Below, piece by piece: positions 40,550 to 48,651 of a stretch of DNA of 64,000 nt. The stretch is from assembly GCF_040932035.1 (NCBI RefSeq), contig NZ_JBFRBB010000004.1, positions 372,001 to 436,000 of the forward strand, written 5' to 3'. Both the position numbers and the translations under genes were made by a program. Below the pieces are notes generated by a model. It was not told the origin of the DNA. It ran no database searches and worked only from the letters and a program-made list of their open reading frames with translations. This stretch comes from Hoeflea_A sp040932035. Lineage in GTDB: Bacteria > Pseudomonadota > Alphaproteobacteria > Rhizobiales > Rhizobiaceae. Numbering within the stretch: the stretch's first letter is position 1; each line of letters begins with the position of its first letter.

Positions 40550-41806
40550 ATGTCGGATGATTCCAGGAACACCCGCCTGCGTGTGGTGGCGGCCGGTTTT
40601 ATCGGCAATGTGCTCGAATGGTATGACTTTGCGGTTTACGGGTTTTTCGCCGCGACCGTCGGCGCTTTGTTCTTTCCCTCAGAAGATCATACCGCTTCGC
40701 TGATCGCCGCGTTTGGTGCGTTTGCGCTCGGCTTTGTCATGCGCCCCCTGGGCGCCATCCTTTTTGGGCATATCGGCGACCGCTTCGGCCGCCGCAGGCT
40801 GATGATCTGCTCGTCCCTGGCAATGGCGCTGTCCACATTTGCCATCGGCATTTTGCCAACCTATGCGGCAATTGGCCCGGCCGCTGCCGTGCTGATAATT
40901 GTTCTGCGCATGATCCAGGGTCTTTCCGTTGGCGGCGAATATCTCGGCTCCGGGGTATTTCTGGCGGAGACCGCACCGCCGCGACGGCGCGGATTCATTT
41001 CCAGTTTTGCCACTGCCGGTCTGTTCGCAGGCCTGCTGCTTGGTTCGAGCGTCGGCGCCCTTGTTTCCCACGTCCTGACGGCCGATCAGGTTGCCGCCTG
41101 GGGGTGGCGCCTGCCGTTCCTGGCCGGATTGCTGCTCGGTGGCGTTGTTTTGGTGTTGCGTTTCGGTGTTGCCGAAGCGCCGCTTCCTGAAAAGCGTTTG
41201 AGAGCGCCGCTGATAGAGGCCGTTACCCGGCATGGCCGCGACATTACGCTGGCGGCGGCGACGATCATGGCAATGGGTGCGAGCTGGTACGTGGCCGTCA
41301 TCTACCTGCCGACATGGATGGTCAGGCATCTTGGTTTTACACGTGCGTACACGCTGGAAATCAACGCTGCCAATATGGCGATTGCCGCCATTGCCGGGCT
41401 TGCTCTCGCCGCGCTTTCCGACAGGATCGGCCGCAAGCCGGTGCTGTTGACGTCGATGGCGGGCCTGGCGGTTTTCACCTATCCGATGCTCTGGCTGATA
41501 AGTCAGGGAGACCCGAAGGTTGTTGCGGCGGCACAGTGCGTTCTTGTTATCTTCAGCGGCTCATGCGCCTTTGTTCTGCCGGCAACATTTGCGGAGATGT
41601 TTCCCTGGGCGGTGCGCACGACCTCGACCAATCTGAGCCTCAATCTCACATTCGCTATATTCGGCGGCACCGCGCCGGTGGTTGCAACGTGGCTGGTCGC
41701 CAGGACCGGTGATCTCGCGGCGCTGGCAATATACCTTTCGGTTCTCGGCATCTTGTCGACGATTGCCTGCCTGTTTTTAAAGGAGCGGCGCGGGATCGAA
41801 TTGTGA
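40550..41806 (+). CDS. MFS transporter of the metabolite:proton symporter (MHS) family
   Basis: A 418-residue protein with about 12 membrane helices. The MHS signatures are clear: GNVLEWYDFAVYGFFA in helix 1, FALGFVMRPLGAILFGHIGDRFGRRR between helices 2 and 3, and GLSVGGEYLGSGVFLAE in helix 4. Relatives carry proline/betaine (ProP), alpha-ketoglutarate or other small acids in with protons. The substrate here is unknown. ATG 40550 follows AGGGAGG; a TTG one codon earlier is possible. Confidence 0.9.
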   Translation: MSDDSRNTRLRVVAAGFIGNVLEWYDFAVYGFFAATVGALFFPSEDHTASLIAAFGAFALGFVMRPLGAILFGHIGDRFGRRRLMICSSLAMALSTFAIGILPTYAAIGPAAAVLIIVLRMIQGLSVGGEYLGSGVFLAETAPPRRRGFISSFATAGLFAGLLLGSSVGALVSHVLTADQVAAWGWRLPFLAGLLLGGVVLVLRFGVAEAPLPEKRLRAPLIEAVTRHGRDITLAAATIMAMGASWYVAVIYLPTWMVRHLGFTRAYTLEINAANMAIAAIAGLALAALSDRIGRKPVLLTSMAGLAVFTYPMLWLISQGDPKVVAAAQCVLVIFSGSCAFVLPATFAEMFPWAVRTTSTNLSLNLTFAIFGGTAPVVATWLVARTGDLAALAIYLSVLGILSTIACLFLKERRGIEL

Positions 41807-41842
41807 CGACCGGATTGGTCAGCCGTCTATAGGTGTAAACCC

Positions 41843-42331
41843 CTACTCCAATGGCCAGGCGCAGCTTTGTTCGCCGACATCCTTGCACGGCTCATAAACC
41901 GCAACTGCGCTTTCCGTGCCGTCTTCCCAGACAACCTGGACCGCGATTGACTGCGCGGTGTTGGCGGGCAGTTTCAAAGCGATGGCATCAGGACCGGCCT
42001 CGGGCGGCAGGGCCATCGGGTTTTGCGGATTGCAATCGACAAGACCGAAATTTTCGTCGAGTGTTTTCGAGTTGATTGAATAGCGGATTTCGGACAATCG
42101 ACAGTGCAGCGTTTGCAGGGCAGTGAAATAGATCCACTGTGCACCGTCGAAATCGCGGAACTGCACCCAGCCGGTCTGGCGGTTGGCGTCGAGCATGGTC
42201 TGGTACAACGATTGCGGTGGAACGCGTGATTTTTCTTCAGTCACGGCTTTGCCGGCTATGGCTGTAGAACCGGCCGATAATATGAAAGCGGCTGTGAGGA
42301 AACCCCTCACGCCGTTAAAATGCGCGCCCAT
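41843..42331 (-). CDS. Secreted protein of unknown function
   Basis: A 162-residue protein with a signal peptide (about 1-26, FLTAAFILSAGSTAIA). The mature part has four cysteines (HCRLSEI, VDCNPQ, EPCKDVG, QSCAWP) and could form two disulfides. I do not recognise a family. It is divergent from the DEAD-box helicase gene across 428 bases and convergent with the MHS transporter gene. Confidence 0.7.
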   Translation of the reverse strand: MGAHFNGVRGFLTAAFILSAGSTAIAGKAVTEEKSRVPPQSLYQTMLDANRQTGWVQFRDFDGAQWIYFTALQTLHCRLSEIRYSINSKTLDENFGLVDCNPQNPMALPPEAGPDAIALKLPANTAQSIAVQVVWEDGTESAVAVYEPCKDVGEQSCAWPLE

Positions 42332-42759
42332 TTCAGCTCTCCAGATGCTGTAGCCTCAGGCTAGCCGCTGTTGCGCAAATTTTAAACCCGTATTTAATGA
42401 CAACTTGACAATTCGGTTGTCAGCACTGATATACGCCCCAACTGCCGTCCGGTTGCCGCGTGAGCAACCAGCACTGTTGACAAAGCGCACGAACATGATG
42501 TTTCCGGCGCACGAAGATGCAAGACGCGCCGCGCCCGCAACGGCTTTGCCGCAATCGGGCTATCTCCACAAGTTCCCAAATCACGCGGGGTTCTGACGAT
42601 CTGCCGGCCCGCATGGACAATACCGTTCCGGGTGAGCGCATGGTCGCAACCGCAATTGAATGCCGCCCGCATGCTCATCGGGTATGCGGTGACGGTTCGA
42701 TTTATTTTGGCGTTTTGGGCCGGAAATTGTCCGTTTCGCCGCCATGAAAGTTAGAAAAC
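42332..42759. promoter_or_regulatory. Long leader region upstream of the DEAD-box helicase gene
   Basis: A sigma-70-like promoter is visible: TTGACA (42405-42410), 17 bases, GATATA (42428-42433). The same -35 is part of an inverted repeat, TGACAA-TTCGG-TTGTCA (42406-42422). If used, it leaves about 320 untranslated bases before the helicase start. Short frames in this stretch have no coding character. Long leaders are known for cold-induced helicase messages, but I cannot show that here. Confidence 0.45.
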
Positions 42760-44208
42760 TTGATAGAATTCAATGAGCTGGGGCTCGCTCCCTCGATCCT
42801 CAAATCCGTCCACGCGCTTGGCTTTGAAACGCCGACGCCGATCCAGGAAAAATCCATTCCGCTGGTGCTTCAGGGCCATGACATCATGGGCCTTGCCCAG
42901 ACCGGTACCGGCAAGACGGCGGCCTTCGGCCTGCCGCTGGTCAATCATCTATTGGCTGTCGGCACGAAGCCGGAACCAAAGACGGCGCGGGCGCTGATCC
43001 TTGCGCCCACCCGCGAACTGGTCAACCAGATCGCCGATAATCTGCGCCAGTATGTCCGCAATACGCATCTGCGTATCAGCCTGGTCATTGGTGGCGCCTC
43101 CATCAACACGCAGCGCAGGAATCTCGAACGCGGCACCGACATTCTTGTGGCCACACCCGGGCGCCTGCTCGATCTTGTCGATCGCAAGGCGGTTTATCTC
43201 GACAGCGTGAAATATCTGGTTCTAGACGAAGCGGATCAGATGCTGGACCTCGGATTCATCCACGCGCTGCGTCAGATTGCCAAACTTCTTGGCACACCGC
43301 GCCAGACCCTGCTGTTTTCGGCGACCATGCCGAAACAGGTGGAAAAGCTGTCGCAGGCCTATCTCAATGACCCGGTTCGCGTCGAAACCACACCGCCCGG
43401 GCGCGCTGCTGACAAGATCAATCAGTCGGTCCATTTCGTGCATCAGCGCGGCAAGACCGATTTTCTCATGGAGTGCCTGGCCCAGCGCCCGAACGATCTT
43501 TCGCTGGTATTTGCCCGCACCAAACACGGCGCCGAAAAACTGATGAAAAAACTGGTGGCTTCCGGTTTTCAGGCGCGCTCCATCCACGGCAACAAAAGCC
43601 AGAATCAGCGCGACAGGGCCATCAAGGCCTTCAAAAGCGGTGAAGTCCGCATTCTGGTGGCAACCGACGTTGCCGCCCGCGGCATTGATATTACGGGCGT
43701 CACCCACGTCTATAATTACGATCTGCCGGAAGTTCCGGATGCCTATGTTCACCGTATCGGCCGCACGGCACGAGCCGGCGCCGCCGGAGAGGCCGTCGCA
43801 TTTTGCTCGCCCGAGGAGCTTCATCTTCTCAGGGCCATCGAAAAGCTGATGGGAATTTCCGTTCGCGTCGCCAGTGGCGATGTGCCGGAGGAAGGCGAGG
43901 CGGGCATTGCCCGCAAGAATGGCCGAAGGGGCAATTCCGGGCGTCCGCGCAACGCCGGTGGCGCCCGTGCCGGCAAGGCGGCTTCGGAAAAGCCGAAAAG
44001 AAACCGCCGCCGCCGCAAAGCCGGTCCCGGATCGCAAGATGCCGGCAACGCTGCAGACGACAGGGCAAGGGAGGGGCGCCACGGCCAAAAGCCGGGCAAA
44101 AAGTCTGCCGGCAAGAACCGGCACCAGCCTCCACACGCCAACAACAATAACAGCAAGCCGGCGGGCAATCGCCGGCGCCGTTCAAGGCGCAGGCCCGCCG
44201 CGGCATAG
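42760..44208 (+). CDS. DEAD-box ATP-dependent RNA helicase (RhlE-like)
   Basis: A 482-residue RNA helicase. The order of motifs is FETPTPIQEKSIP (Q), AQTGTGKTAAF (I), PTREL (Ia), DEADQMLDLGF (II), SATMPKQ (III), ATDVAARGIDI (V) and HRIGRTARAG (VI). The last 110 residues are low-complexity, basic and rich in Gly, Asn and Arg, and probably bind RNA. The start must be TTG at 42760: the frame has a stop at 42745 and no ATG, GTG or other TTG between, and family homology begins at IEFNELGL. Likely role: ribosome assembly or mRNA decay. Confidence 0.92.
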   Translation: MIEFNELGLAPSILKSVHALGFETPTPIQEKSIPLVLQGHDIMGLAQTGTGKTAAFGLPLVNHLLAVGTKPEPKTARALILAPTRELVNQIADNLRQYVRNTHLRISLVIGGASINTQRRNLERGTDILVATPGRLLDLVDRKAVYLDSVKYLVLDEADQMLDLGFIHALRQIAKLLGTPRQTLLFSATMPKQVEKLSQAYLNDPVRVETTPPGRAADKINQSVHFVHQRGKTDFLMECLAQRPNDLSLVFARTKHGAEKLMKKLVASGFQARSIHGNKSQNQRDRAIKAFKSGEVRILVATDVAARGIDITGVTHVYNYDLPEVPDAYVHRIGRTARAGAAGEAVAFCSPEELHLLRAIEKLMGISVRVASGDVPEEGEAGIARKNGRRGNSGRPRNAGGARAGKAASEKPKRNRRRRKAGPGSQDAGNAADDRAREGRHGQKPGKKSAGKNRHQPPHANNNNSKPAGNRRRRSRRRPAAA

Positions 44209-44219
44209 TCCGGCATTGA

Positions 44220-44243
44220 CTGCTGACAATCTGTTGTCAGCAG
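44220..44243. terminator. Perfect hairpin after the helicase gene
   Basis: CTGCTGACAA (44220-44229) and TTGTCAGCAG (44234-44243) pair perfectly around loop TCTG. There is no T-run. The inner TGACAA/TTGTCA arms repeat those of the inverted repeat at the helicase promoter, so it may be an operator rather than a terminator. Confidence 0.4.
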
Positions 44244-44283
44244 CAATTGGATAATTGTTGGAACCTCTAACTGCGGGGGTTCC

Positions 44284-45165
44284 ATGCAAAAGCGCTCTTT
44301 AAGCACCGATGGGCACATGCTCGGCGTTTTGCTGGTCATCGCCTCGGCGCTGATGTTCAGCCTATCAGGCGTTCTGACCAAGGCGATTGCAGCCGATGTG
44401 TGGACCATCGTTTGCTGGCGTGGCCTGATTGGCGGCGCCGCCATTGCCGCCTATGTCGCCTGGCGCCAACGCGGCAGGCCCTTGGGTCCGGCCTTCCGGT
44501 TGGGGCCGCGCGGCTGGGTGCTTGCCATCGTTGGTAGCCTTTCGAGCCTTGCCTTTATCTATTCCTTCAAGCTGACCTATGTCGCCAATGTTGCCGTGAT
44601 CTATGCGACGGCGCCGTTCATGGCGGCGGGGCTCGGCTGGTGGATCATGCGTGAAAGCGTGCATGCCCGCACCTTCATCGCAGGCGGTTTTTCGCTTCTC
44701 GGCGTCGCCATCGTGGTTGCCGGCGGTCTCGGCACTTTCAGCGTCGGCGGCGACATGATGGCGGTGGTGATGACCTTCGGAAATGCGCTTTACATGGTGC
44801 TCATCCGGCGCTTCTGCGATGTGCCGGTCGTCTGGGCAGGTGGCATGTCGGCCCTGCAGCTCTTTTTTGTCAGCTGGCTGGTGACCGATCCGCTTGCGGT
44901 CAGTGCACAGGATGCAGCACTGCTCGCGGCATTCGGTCTTTCCTTTGCCGTCGCCAATGTACTGTGGACAGAGGGGACCCGGCTGATTCCGGCTGCGCAA
45001 TCAGGCCTTTTCGGATCGGCCGAAACGCCCTTCGCGATTATCCTTGCCTGGCTGCTGCTTGCCGAATTGCCGCCCGTTGCCAGCTTTGCCGGCGGATCCA
45101 TGGTGCTTGCCGCAGTATTCGGCCACGCGGCAATCGATGCCCGCCGCAAACATGAATTTGGTTGA
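44284..45165 (+). CDS. EamA/DMT family transporter
   Basis: A 293-residue inner-membrane protein with ten hydrophobic helices in two EamA repeats. Recognisable segments are MLGVLLVIASALMFSLSGVLTK, YVANVAVIYATAPFMAAGLGWW in the first half, and GLFGSAETPFAIILAWLLLAELP in the second. DMT proteins mostly export amino acids or other metabolites. Substrate unknown. It is convergent with the LysR gene, which ends 8 bases away. Confidence 0.9.
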   Translation: MQKRSLSTDGHMLGVLLVIASALMFSLSGVLTKAIAADVWTIVCWRGLIGGAAIAAYVAWRQRGRPLGPAFRLGPRGWVLAIVGSLSSLAFIYSFKLTYVANVAVIYATAPFMAAGLGWWIMRESVHARTFIAGGFSLLGVAIVVAGGLGTFSVGGDMMAVVMTFGNALYMVLIRRFCDVPVVWAGGMSALQLFFVSWLVTDPLAVSAQDAALLAAFGLSFAVANVLWTEGTRLIPAAQSGLFGSAETPFAIILAWLLLAELPPVASFAGGSMVLAAVFGHAAIDARRKHEFG

Positions 45166-45173
45166 TGTTCTCG

Positions 45174-46067
45174 TCAAGCATTTACGGCTGCCGCCTCCTC
45201 AATCAGCCAGGTGCGAAAAGCGTTGGCGGCGGGCGGTGGTGGTGCGGTCGCCGGGTCGAACAGGTAATAGTGCTGCAGGCCGCGGATCGAAAAGTCGTCC
45301 ATGCACGGCACCAGCCCATAGGCCCGCACCATGCTGTCTGTTGCCGGCGCCCGTGCCAGCGCAATGCCCCGGCCGGCGGCCGCGGTGCCGAGGGCAATGA
45401 CCGTATTGTCGACCAGGCAGAATTCAGCGGCGTGCAGATCGTCGCTGATGCGGTTCTGCAGCAGCTGGAACCAGCCGCTGCGGTGGGGTGCCACTTCAAT
45501 CAGCCGGTGTCTCGTAAAATCGCTTGCGGTGTTGATTTGCGCCGCAATGTCGGGCCGAGCGACCGGGTAGATCGTCTCGCCGAACAGCCGCTCGGCCGTC
45601 TGCGGAAAATCCGTCGCGGAGCCGAAGGCGATCTGCAGATGGGCGTCGCTGTTCCTGAAATCCTGGATTGAGTTGCCGCTGGTGATCTGCAGCCGGATGT
45701 TCGGATGCATTTTCTCAAAGGATGAGAGCCGTTCCGGCAGCCAGTTCGACGCCAGTACGGTGACGACCTGGATGTTGAGCTGCTGTGTTTCACGCGCGCC
45801 AAAAATGGCCGCCGCCGATGTCTCGACCGAAGCGAGCGCCTGGCTGACGACCGGCAGGAAGGTGCGTCCCGCATCGGTCAGTGTCACCTGCTTTGCACCA
45901 CGGCTGAACAGCGGTCGGCCGAGATAGCCCTCCAGTGCCCGGATTTGCTGGCTCACAGCCGGAGGGCTCATGTTCAACAGCTCTGCCGCCCGGGCAAAAC
46001 TCTCCATCCGCGCCGCCGCGTCAAAAACCCGAAGCCAGTTGAGGGACGGTATTCGCCTGGTGACCAT
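45174..46067 (-). CDS. LysR family regulator (GcvA-like)
   Basis: A 297-residue regulator. The N-terminal winged helix is RIPSLNWLRVFDAAARMESFARAAELLNMSPPAVSQQIRALE (about 5-46), close to the GcvA subgroup, followed by a periplasmic-binding-protein-like effector domain (about 93-290). The ATG at 46067 fits the family start; the frame is open to 46835, but that extension overlaps the divergent dioxygenase gene and has no coding character. It faces the PhyH-HD operon across 96 bases containing a LysR box, so it very likely controls that operon. Confidence 0.9.
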   Translation of the reverse strand: MVTRRIPSLNWLRVFDAAARMESFARAAELLNMSPPAVSQQIRALEGYLGRPLFSRGAKQVTLTDAGRTFLPVVSQALASVETSAAAIFGARETQQLNIQVVTVLASNWLPERLSSFEKMHPNIRLQITSGNSIQDFRNSDAHLQIAFGSATDFPQTAERLFGETIYPVARPDIAAQINTASDFTRHRLIEVAPHRSGWFQLLQNRISDDLHAAEFCLVDNTVIALGTAAAGRGIALARAPATDSMVRAYGLVPCMDDFSIRGLQHYYLFDPATAPPPPAANAFRTWLIEEAAAVNA

Positions 46068-46075
46068 TTCTGAGG

Positions 46076-46090
46076 ATAAGCACAGCTTAT
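46076..46090. promoter_or_regulatory. LysR box in the divergent region
   Basis: ATAAGC-ACA-GCTTAT is a perfect inverted repeat containing the T-N11-A core of LysR-type operators. It lies 9 bases from the LysR start codon and 74 bases upstream of the dioxygenase gene. Confidence 0.7.
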
Positions 46091-46163
46091 GCTCGCAGGC
46101 AAGTTTCCTGACTGGCCTGGCTTGCGCATTTGAACCACACTCCGAAAAAATAGGGAGGCGCCG

Positions 46164-47042
46164 ATGACGGCAACATTGACCGGCGAGGAGATCGCCCGAT
46201 ACCGCGATGACGGCTACATCAAACCTGTAACGGTGTTCAGCGTCGATGAGGCAGCACTGGTGCGCGCCGAGATCGAAGTGCTGGAGCGCGATCATGATCA
46301 GGGCGCAGGCGGTCACACATTGAACCAGTTTTTCCGGGTCAACGGACAGGTCACGATCCCGCTGCTTGCGGAAATTGCGCGCACCCCGGCTATCCTCGAC
46401 GCCGTCGAGAGCATTCTCGGTCCGGACCTTCTTGTCTGGTCCTGCGAATTGTTCATCAAGGAGGCGGGATCGGAAAAGATCGTTTCCTGGCATCAGGACC
46501 TGACCTACTGGGGCATGGGCGAAACGGACGAGGAGGTGACGGCCTGGATTGCCTTTTCGGACGTATCGGAGGCCGCCGGCTGCATGCGGTTCGTGCCCGG
46601 ATCGCACAAGCAGCGCATCCAGCCGCACAAGGATACTTTCGAGGGCGACAATCTGCTGTCGCGCGGACAGGAGGTTGCTGTGGAGGTCGATGAGAAGGAT
46701 GCGGTTTTTGACGAACTCAAACCCGGCGAAATGTCGCTGCATCATGGCCGGCTGTTCCATGCATCGGGTCCGAACCGGTCGGCGGACCGCCGCATCGGTA
46801 TGGCCATCCGTTATGTTACGCCGAGTGTCGAACAATCAGTCGGCAGCCGCGATTACGCCATGCTCGTCCGCGGCGCTGACAGGAGCAGAAACTGGATCAA
46901 CATCGCGCCACCGTCGACGCTCTTTGGCGAGGGATCGCTGGCGCTTTATGATCGCATTCTTGCCGATCAGACTGCGGCGCTGACGGCCGGGGCCGCGCGG
47001 TCGATCGGGCTCTACACACAGTCGGAAGGGACAGCACAATGA
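46164..47042 (+). CDS. Phytanoyl-CoA dioxygenase (PhyH) family Fe(II)/2-oxoglutarate oxygenase
   Basis: A 292-residue non-haem iron oxygenase. The iron ligands are His110 and Asp112 (SWHQDLTYWGMG) and His199 (LHHGRLFHASGPN). Arg216 in RRIGMAIRY should bind 2-oxoglutarate. The strong CMRFVPGSHK segment is typical. Members hydroxylate small molecules, and PhnY* and TmpA of phosphonate degradation belong here. ATG 46164 follows AGGGAGGCGCCG. Its stop overlaps the next start by ATGA, coupling it to the HD-domain gene. The substrate is not determined by sequence. Confidence 0.9.
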   Translation: MTATLTGEEIARYRDDGYIKPVTVFSVDEAALVRAEIEVLERDHDQGAGGHTLNQFFRVNGQVTIPLLAEIARTPAILDAVESILGPDLLVWSCELFIKEAGSEKIVSWHQDLTYWGMGETDEEVTAWIAFSDVSEAAGCMRFVPGSHKQRIQPHKDTFEGDNLLSRGQEVAVEVDEKDAVFDELKPGEMSLHHGRLFHASGPNRSADRRIGMAIRYVTPSVEQSVGSRDYAMLVRGADRSRNWINIAPPSTLFGEGSLALYDRILADQTAALTAGAARSIGLYTQSEGTAQ

Positions 47043-47659
47043 AAACCGTCGGATTTACCCAGATGAAGGACGGCACGAAGGAAGACTACGAACTCCTTGC
47101 CGAAATGGAAAAACCCTACCACGCCCTGACCGCGGACAGGATATTGGCGGAACTTAAAAAGCAGGGCGAGGATACGCTGTCCGGTTACCGGATCACCCGG
47201 CTTGAACATGGTCTGCAGAGTGCCACGCGGGCGCTTCGCGATGGCGCCGATATCGACTGGGTCGTCGGTGCGCTGCTGCACGATGTCGGTGACGGTCTTG
47301 CGCCGCAGAACCACGACCGGTTCGCTGCCGAAGTCGTGCGGCCCTTCGTGCGCGATGAAGTCGCCTGGGTGATCGAGCATCACGGTATCTTCCAGATGCA
47401 TTTCTACGGCCACCATTACGGCTGGGACCCCGATGCTCGCGACCGGTTCAAGGATCACCCGTGCTTCCGGTCCTGCGCCGATTTCTGCGAGCGTTGGGAC
47501 CAGGCGTCATTCGACCCGGATTATGAAAGCGAAACGCTGGAATTCTTCGAGCCGATGGTCCGTGAGGTCTTTTCCCGCAAGGCCTATGATCCAAAAGTCA
47601 TGCAGGAAGGGGTTGTCCGGGGCCTGCCCGCCAGCAAAAACGAGGCAGCTAACACCTGA
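47039..47659 (+). CDS. HD-domain protein, possible mixed-valent diiron oxygenase (PhnZ/TmpB-like)
   Basis: A 206-residue HD-domain protein. Candidate metal ligands are His57 (RLEHGLQSATRAL), His81-Asp82 (ALLHDVGD), His92, His114/His115 (VIEHHGIFQ) and Asp154 (ERWDQASFD). This set resembles PhnZ, which cleaves a hydroxyphosphonate C-P bond with a mixed-valent diiron centre, more than a phosphohydrolase. In PhnZ, as I recall, a Tyr and Glu lie 10 and 7 residues before the first His; here Tyr50 is at -7. Pairing with a PhyH oxygenase strengthens the oxygenase reading, but activity and substrate are inferred. Confidence 0.8.
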   Translation: MKTVGFTQMKDGTKEDYELLAEMEKPYHALTADRILAELKKQGEDTLSGYRITRLEHGLQSATRALRDGADIDWVVGALLHDVGDGLAPQNHDRFAAEVVRPFVRDEVAWVIEHHGIFQMHFYGHHYGWDPDARDRFKDHPCFRSCADFCERWDQASFDPDYESETLEFFEPMVREVFSRKAYDPKVMQEGVVRGLPASKNEAANT

Positions 47660-47764
47660 CCCTGGTCCAATCGACCGGTTGCAGCCACGTGATCCGGCAA
47701 CCCTTTGACCCACCAGTCGTTCTGTGCCTAAGTTTTGCGGGGCGCTTCGATTCGGGGACTATCA

Positions 47765-48643
47765 ATGGGTCACGATCACGACCACGATCATACACACAGG
47801 GCCAACAAGACCCGCGTTCTTTGGGCGCTGGCGATTACCGCCGGATTCATGGTTGCCGAGGCTGTTGGAGGCGTTATTGCCGGCTCATTGGCGCTGATCG
47901 CCGATGCCGGGCACATGCTCACCGACTGCGTGTCGCTGGCGCTCGCATGGTTCGCCTTCAAGATTGCCGACAAAAAGCCAGATCTGCAGCGTTCCTATGG
48001 TTATTACCGCTTCCAGGTGCTGGCCGCGTTTGTCAACGGGCTGAGCCTTTTTGTCATTGCCGTGTGGATCACATTCGAGGCGGTGGAACGCATCCGCGAA
48101 CCGGTGCATGTGCTGGCAACGCCCATGCTGATCATCGCCGCGCTCGGGCTTGTCGCCAACATCGTTTCCTTCTGGATCCTGCAATCGGGCCAGGGCGAAA
48201 ACCTCAACCTGCGCGGCGCCGCTTTGCATGTGCTTGGCGACATGCTCGGTTCGGTCGCGGCGATTGCCGCCGCAATCGTCATCATGACCACGGGCTGGAC
48301 GCCGATCGATCCTATCCTTTCGATCCTTGTCGCGCTGCTGGTATTGCGCGCCGCCTGGTCGATCGTCAAGAAATCAGGCCATATCCTGCTCGAGGGAACG
48401 CCGGAAAATGTCGATCCCGCCGACCTTTCCGAAAAACTGGCGCGTCAGGTGCCGGGCGTCGAGGATATCCACCATGTCCACATCTGGTCGCTGACGAGTG
48501 AAAAGCCCGTCCTGACCATGCATGCGGTGGTGGGTGAGGGGGCCGACAACGACGCGGTGCTTGCGGCGCTGCAAAAGGCGCTGTCGGACGATTTCGGCAT
48601 CGCCCATGCAACGATCCAGCTGGAATCGCGCCGCTGCGATTGA
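47765..48643 (+). CDS. Cation diffusion facilitator (zinc/cobalt exporter type)
   Basis: A 292-residue CDF transporter that exports divalent metal in exchange for protons. It has a His/Asp-rich N-terminus (MGHDHDHDHTH), about six membrane helices, and the metal site pattern ALIADAGHMLTDCVSLALAW in helix 2 with LHVLGDMLGSVAAIAA in helix 5. A C-terminal cytoplasmic domain contains HVHIWSLTSEKPVLTMH. This is the CzcD/ZitB type. The ATG at 47765 is preferred since the His-rich start is family-typical; the frame opens earlier at 47735. Confidence 0.92.
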   Translation: MGHDHDHDHTHRANKTRVLWALAITAGFMVAEAVGGVIAGSLALIADAGHMLTDCVSLALAWFAFKIADKKPDLQRSYGYYRFQVLAAFVNGLSLFVIAVWITFEAVERIREPVHVLATPMLIIAALGLVANIVSFWILQSGQGENLNLRGAALHVLGDMLGSVAAIAAAIVIMTTGWTPIDPILSILVALLVLRAAWSIVKKSGHILLEGTPENVDPADLSEKLARQVPGVEDIHHVHIWSLTSEKPVLTMHAVVGEGADNDAVLAALQKALSDDFGIAHATIQLESRRCD

Positions 48644-48651
48644 GCTTAGGG

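Noticed and set aside
42394..42678. 94-codon minus-strand ORF in the helicase leader
   Set aside because: Cys/Arg-rich composition typical of random frames in GC-rich DNA, with no ribosome-binding site.
46068..46835. N-terminal extension of the LysR frame by 256 residues
   Set aside because: The frame is open but runs antisense through the PhyH gene. LysR homology begins at 46067 and the length is then normal.
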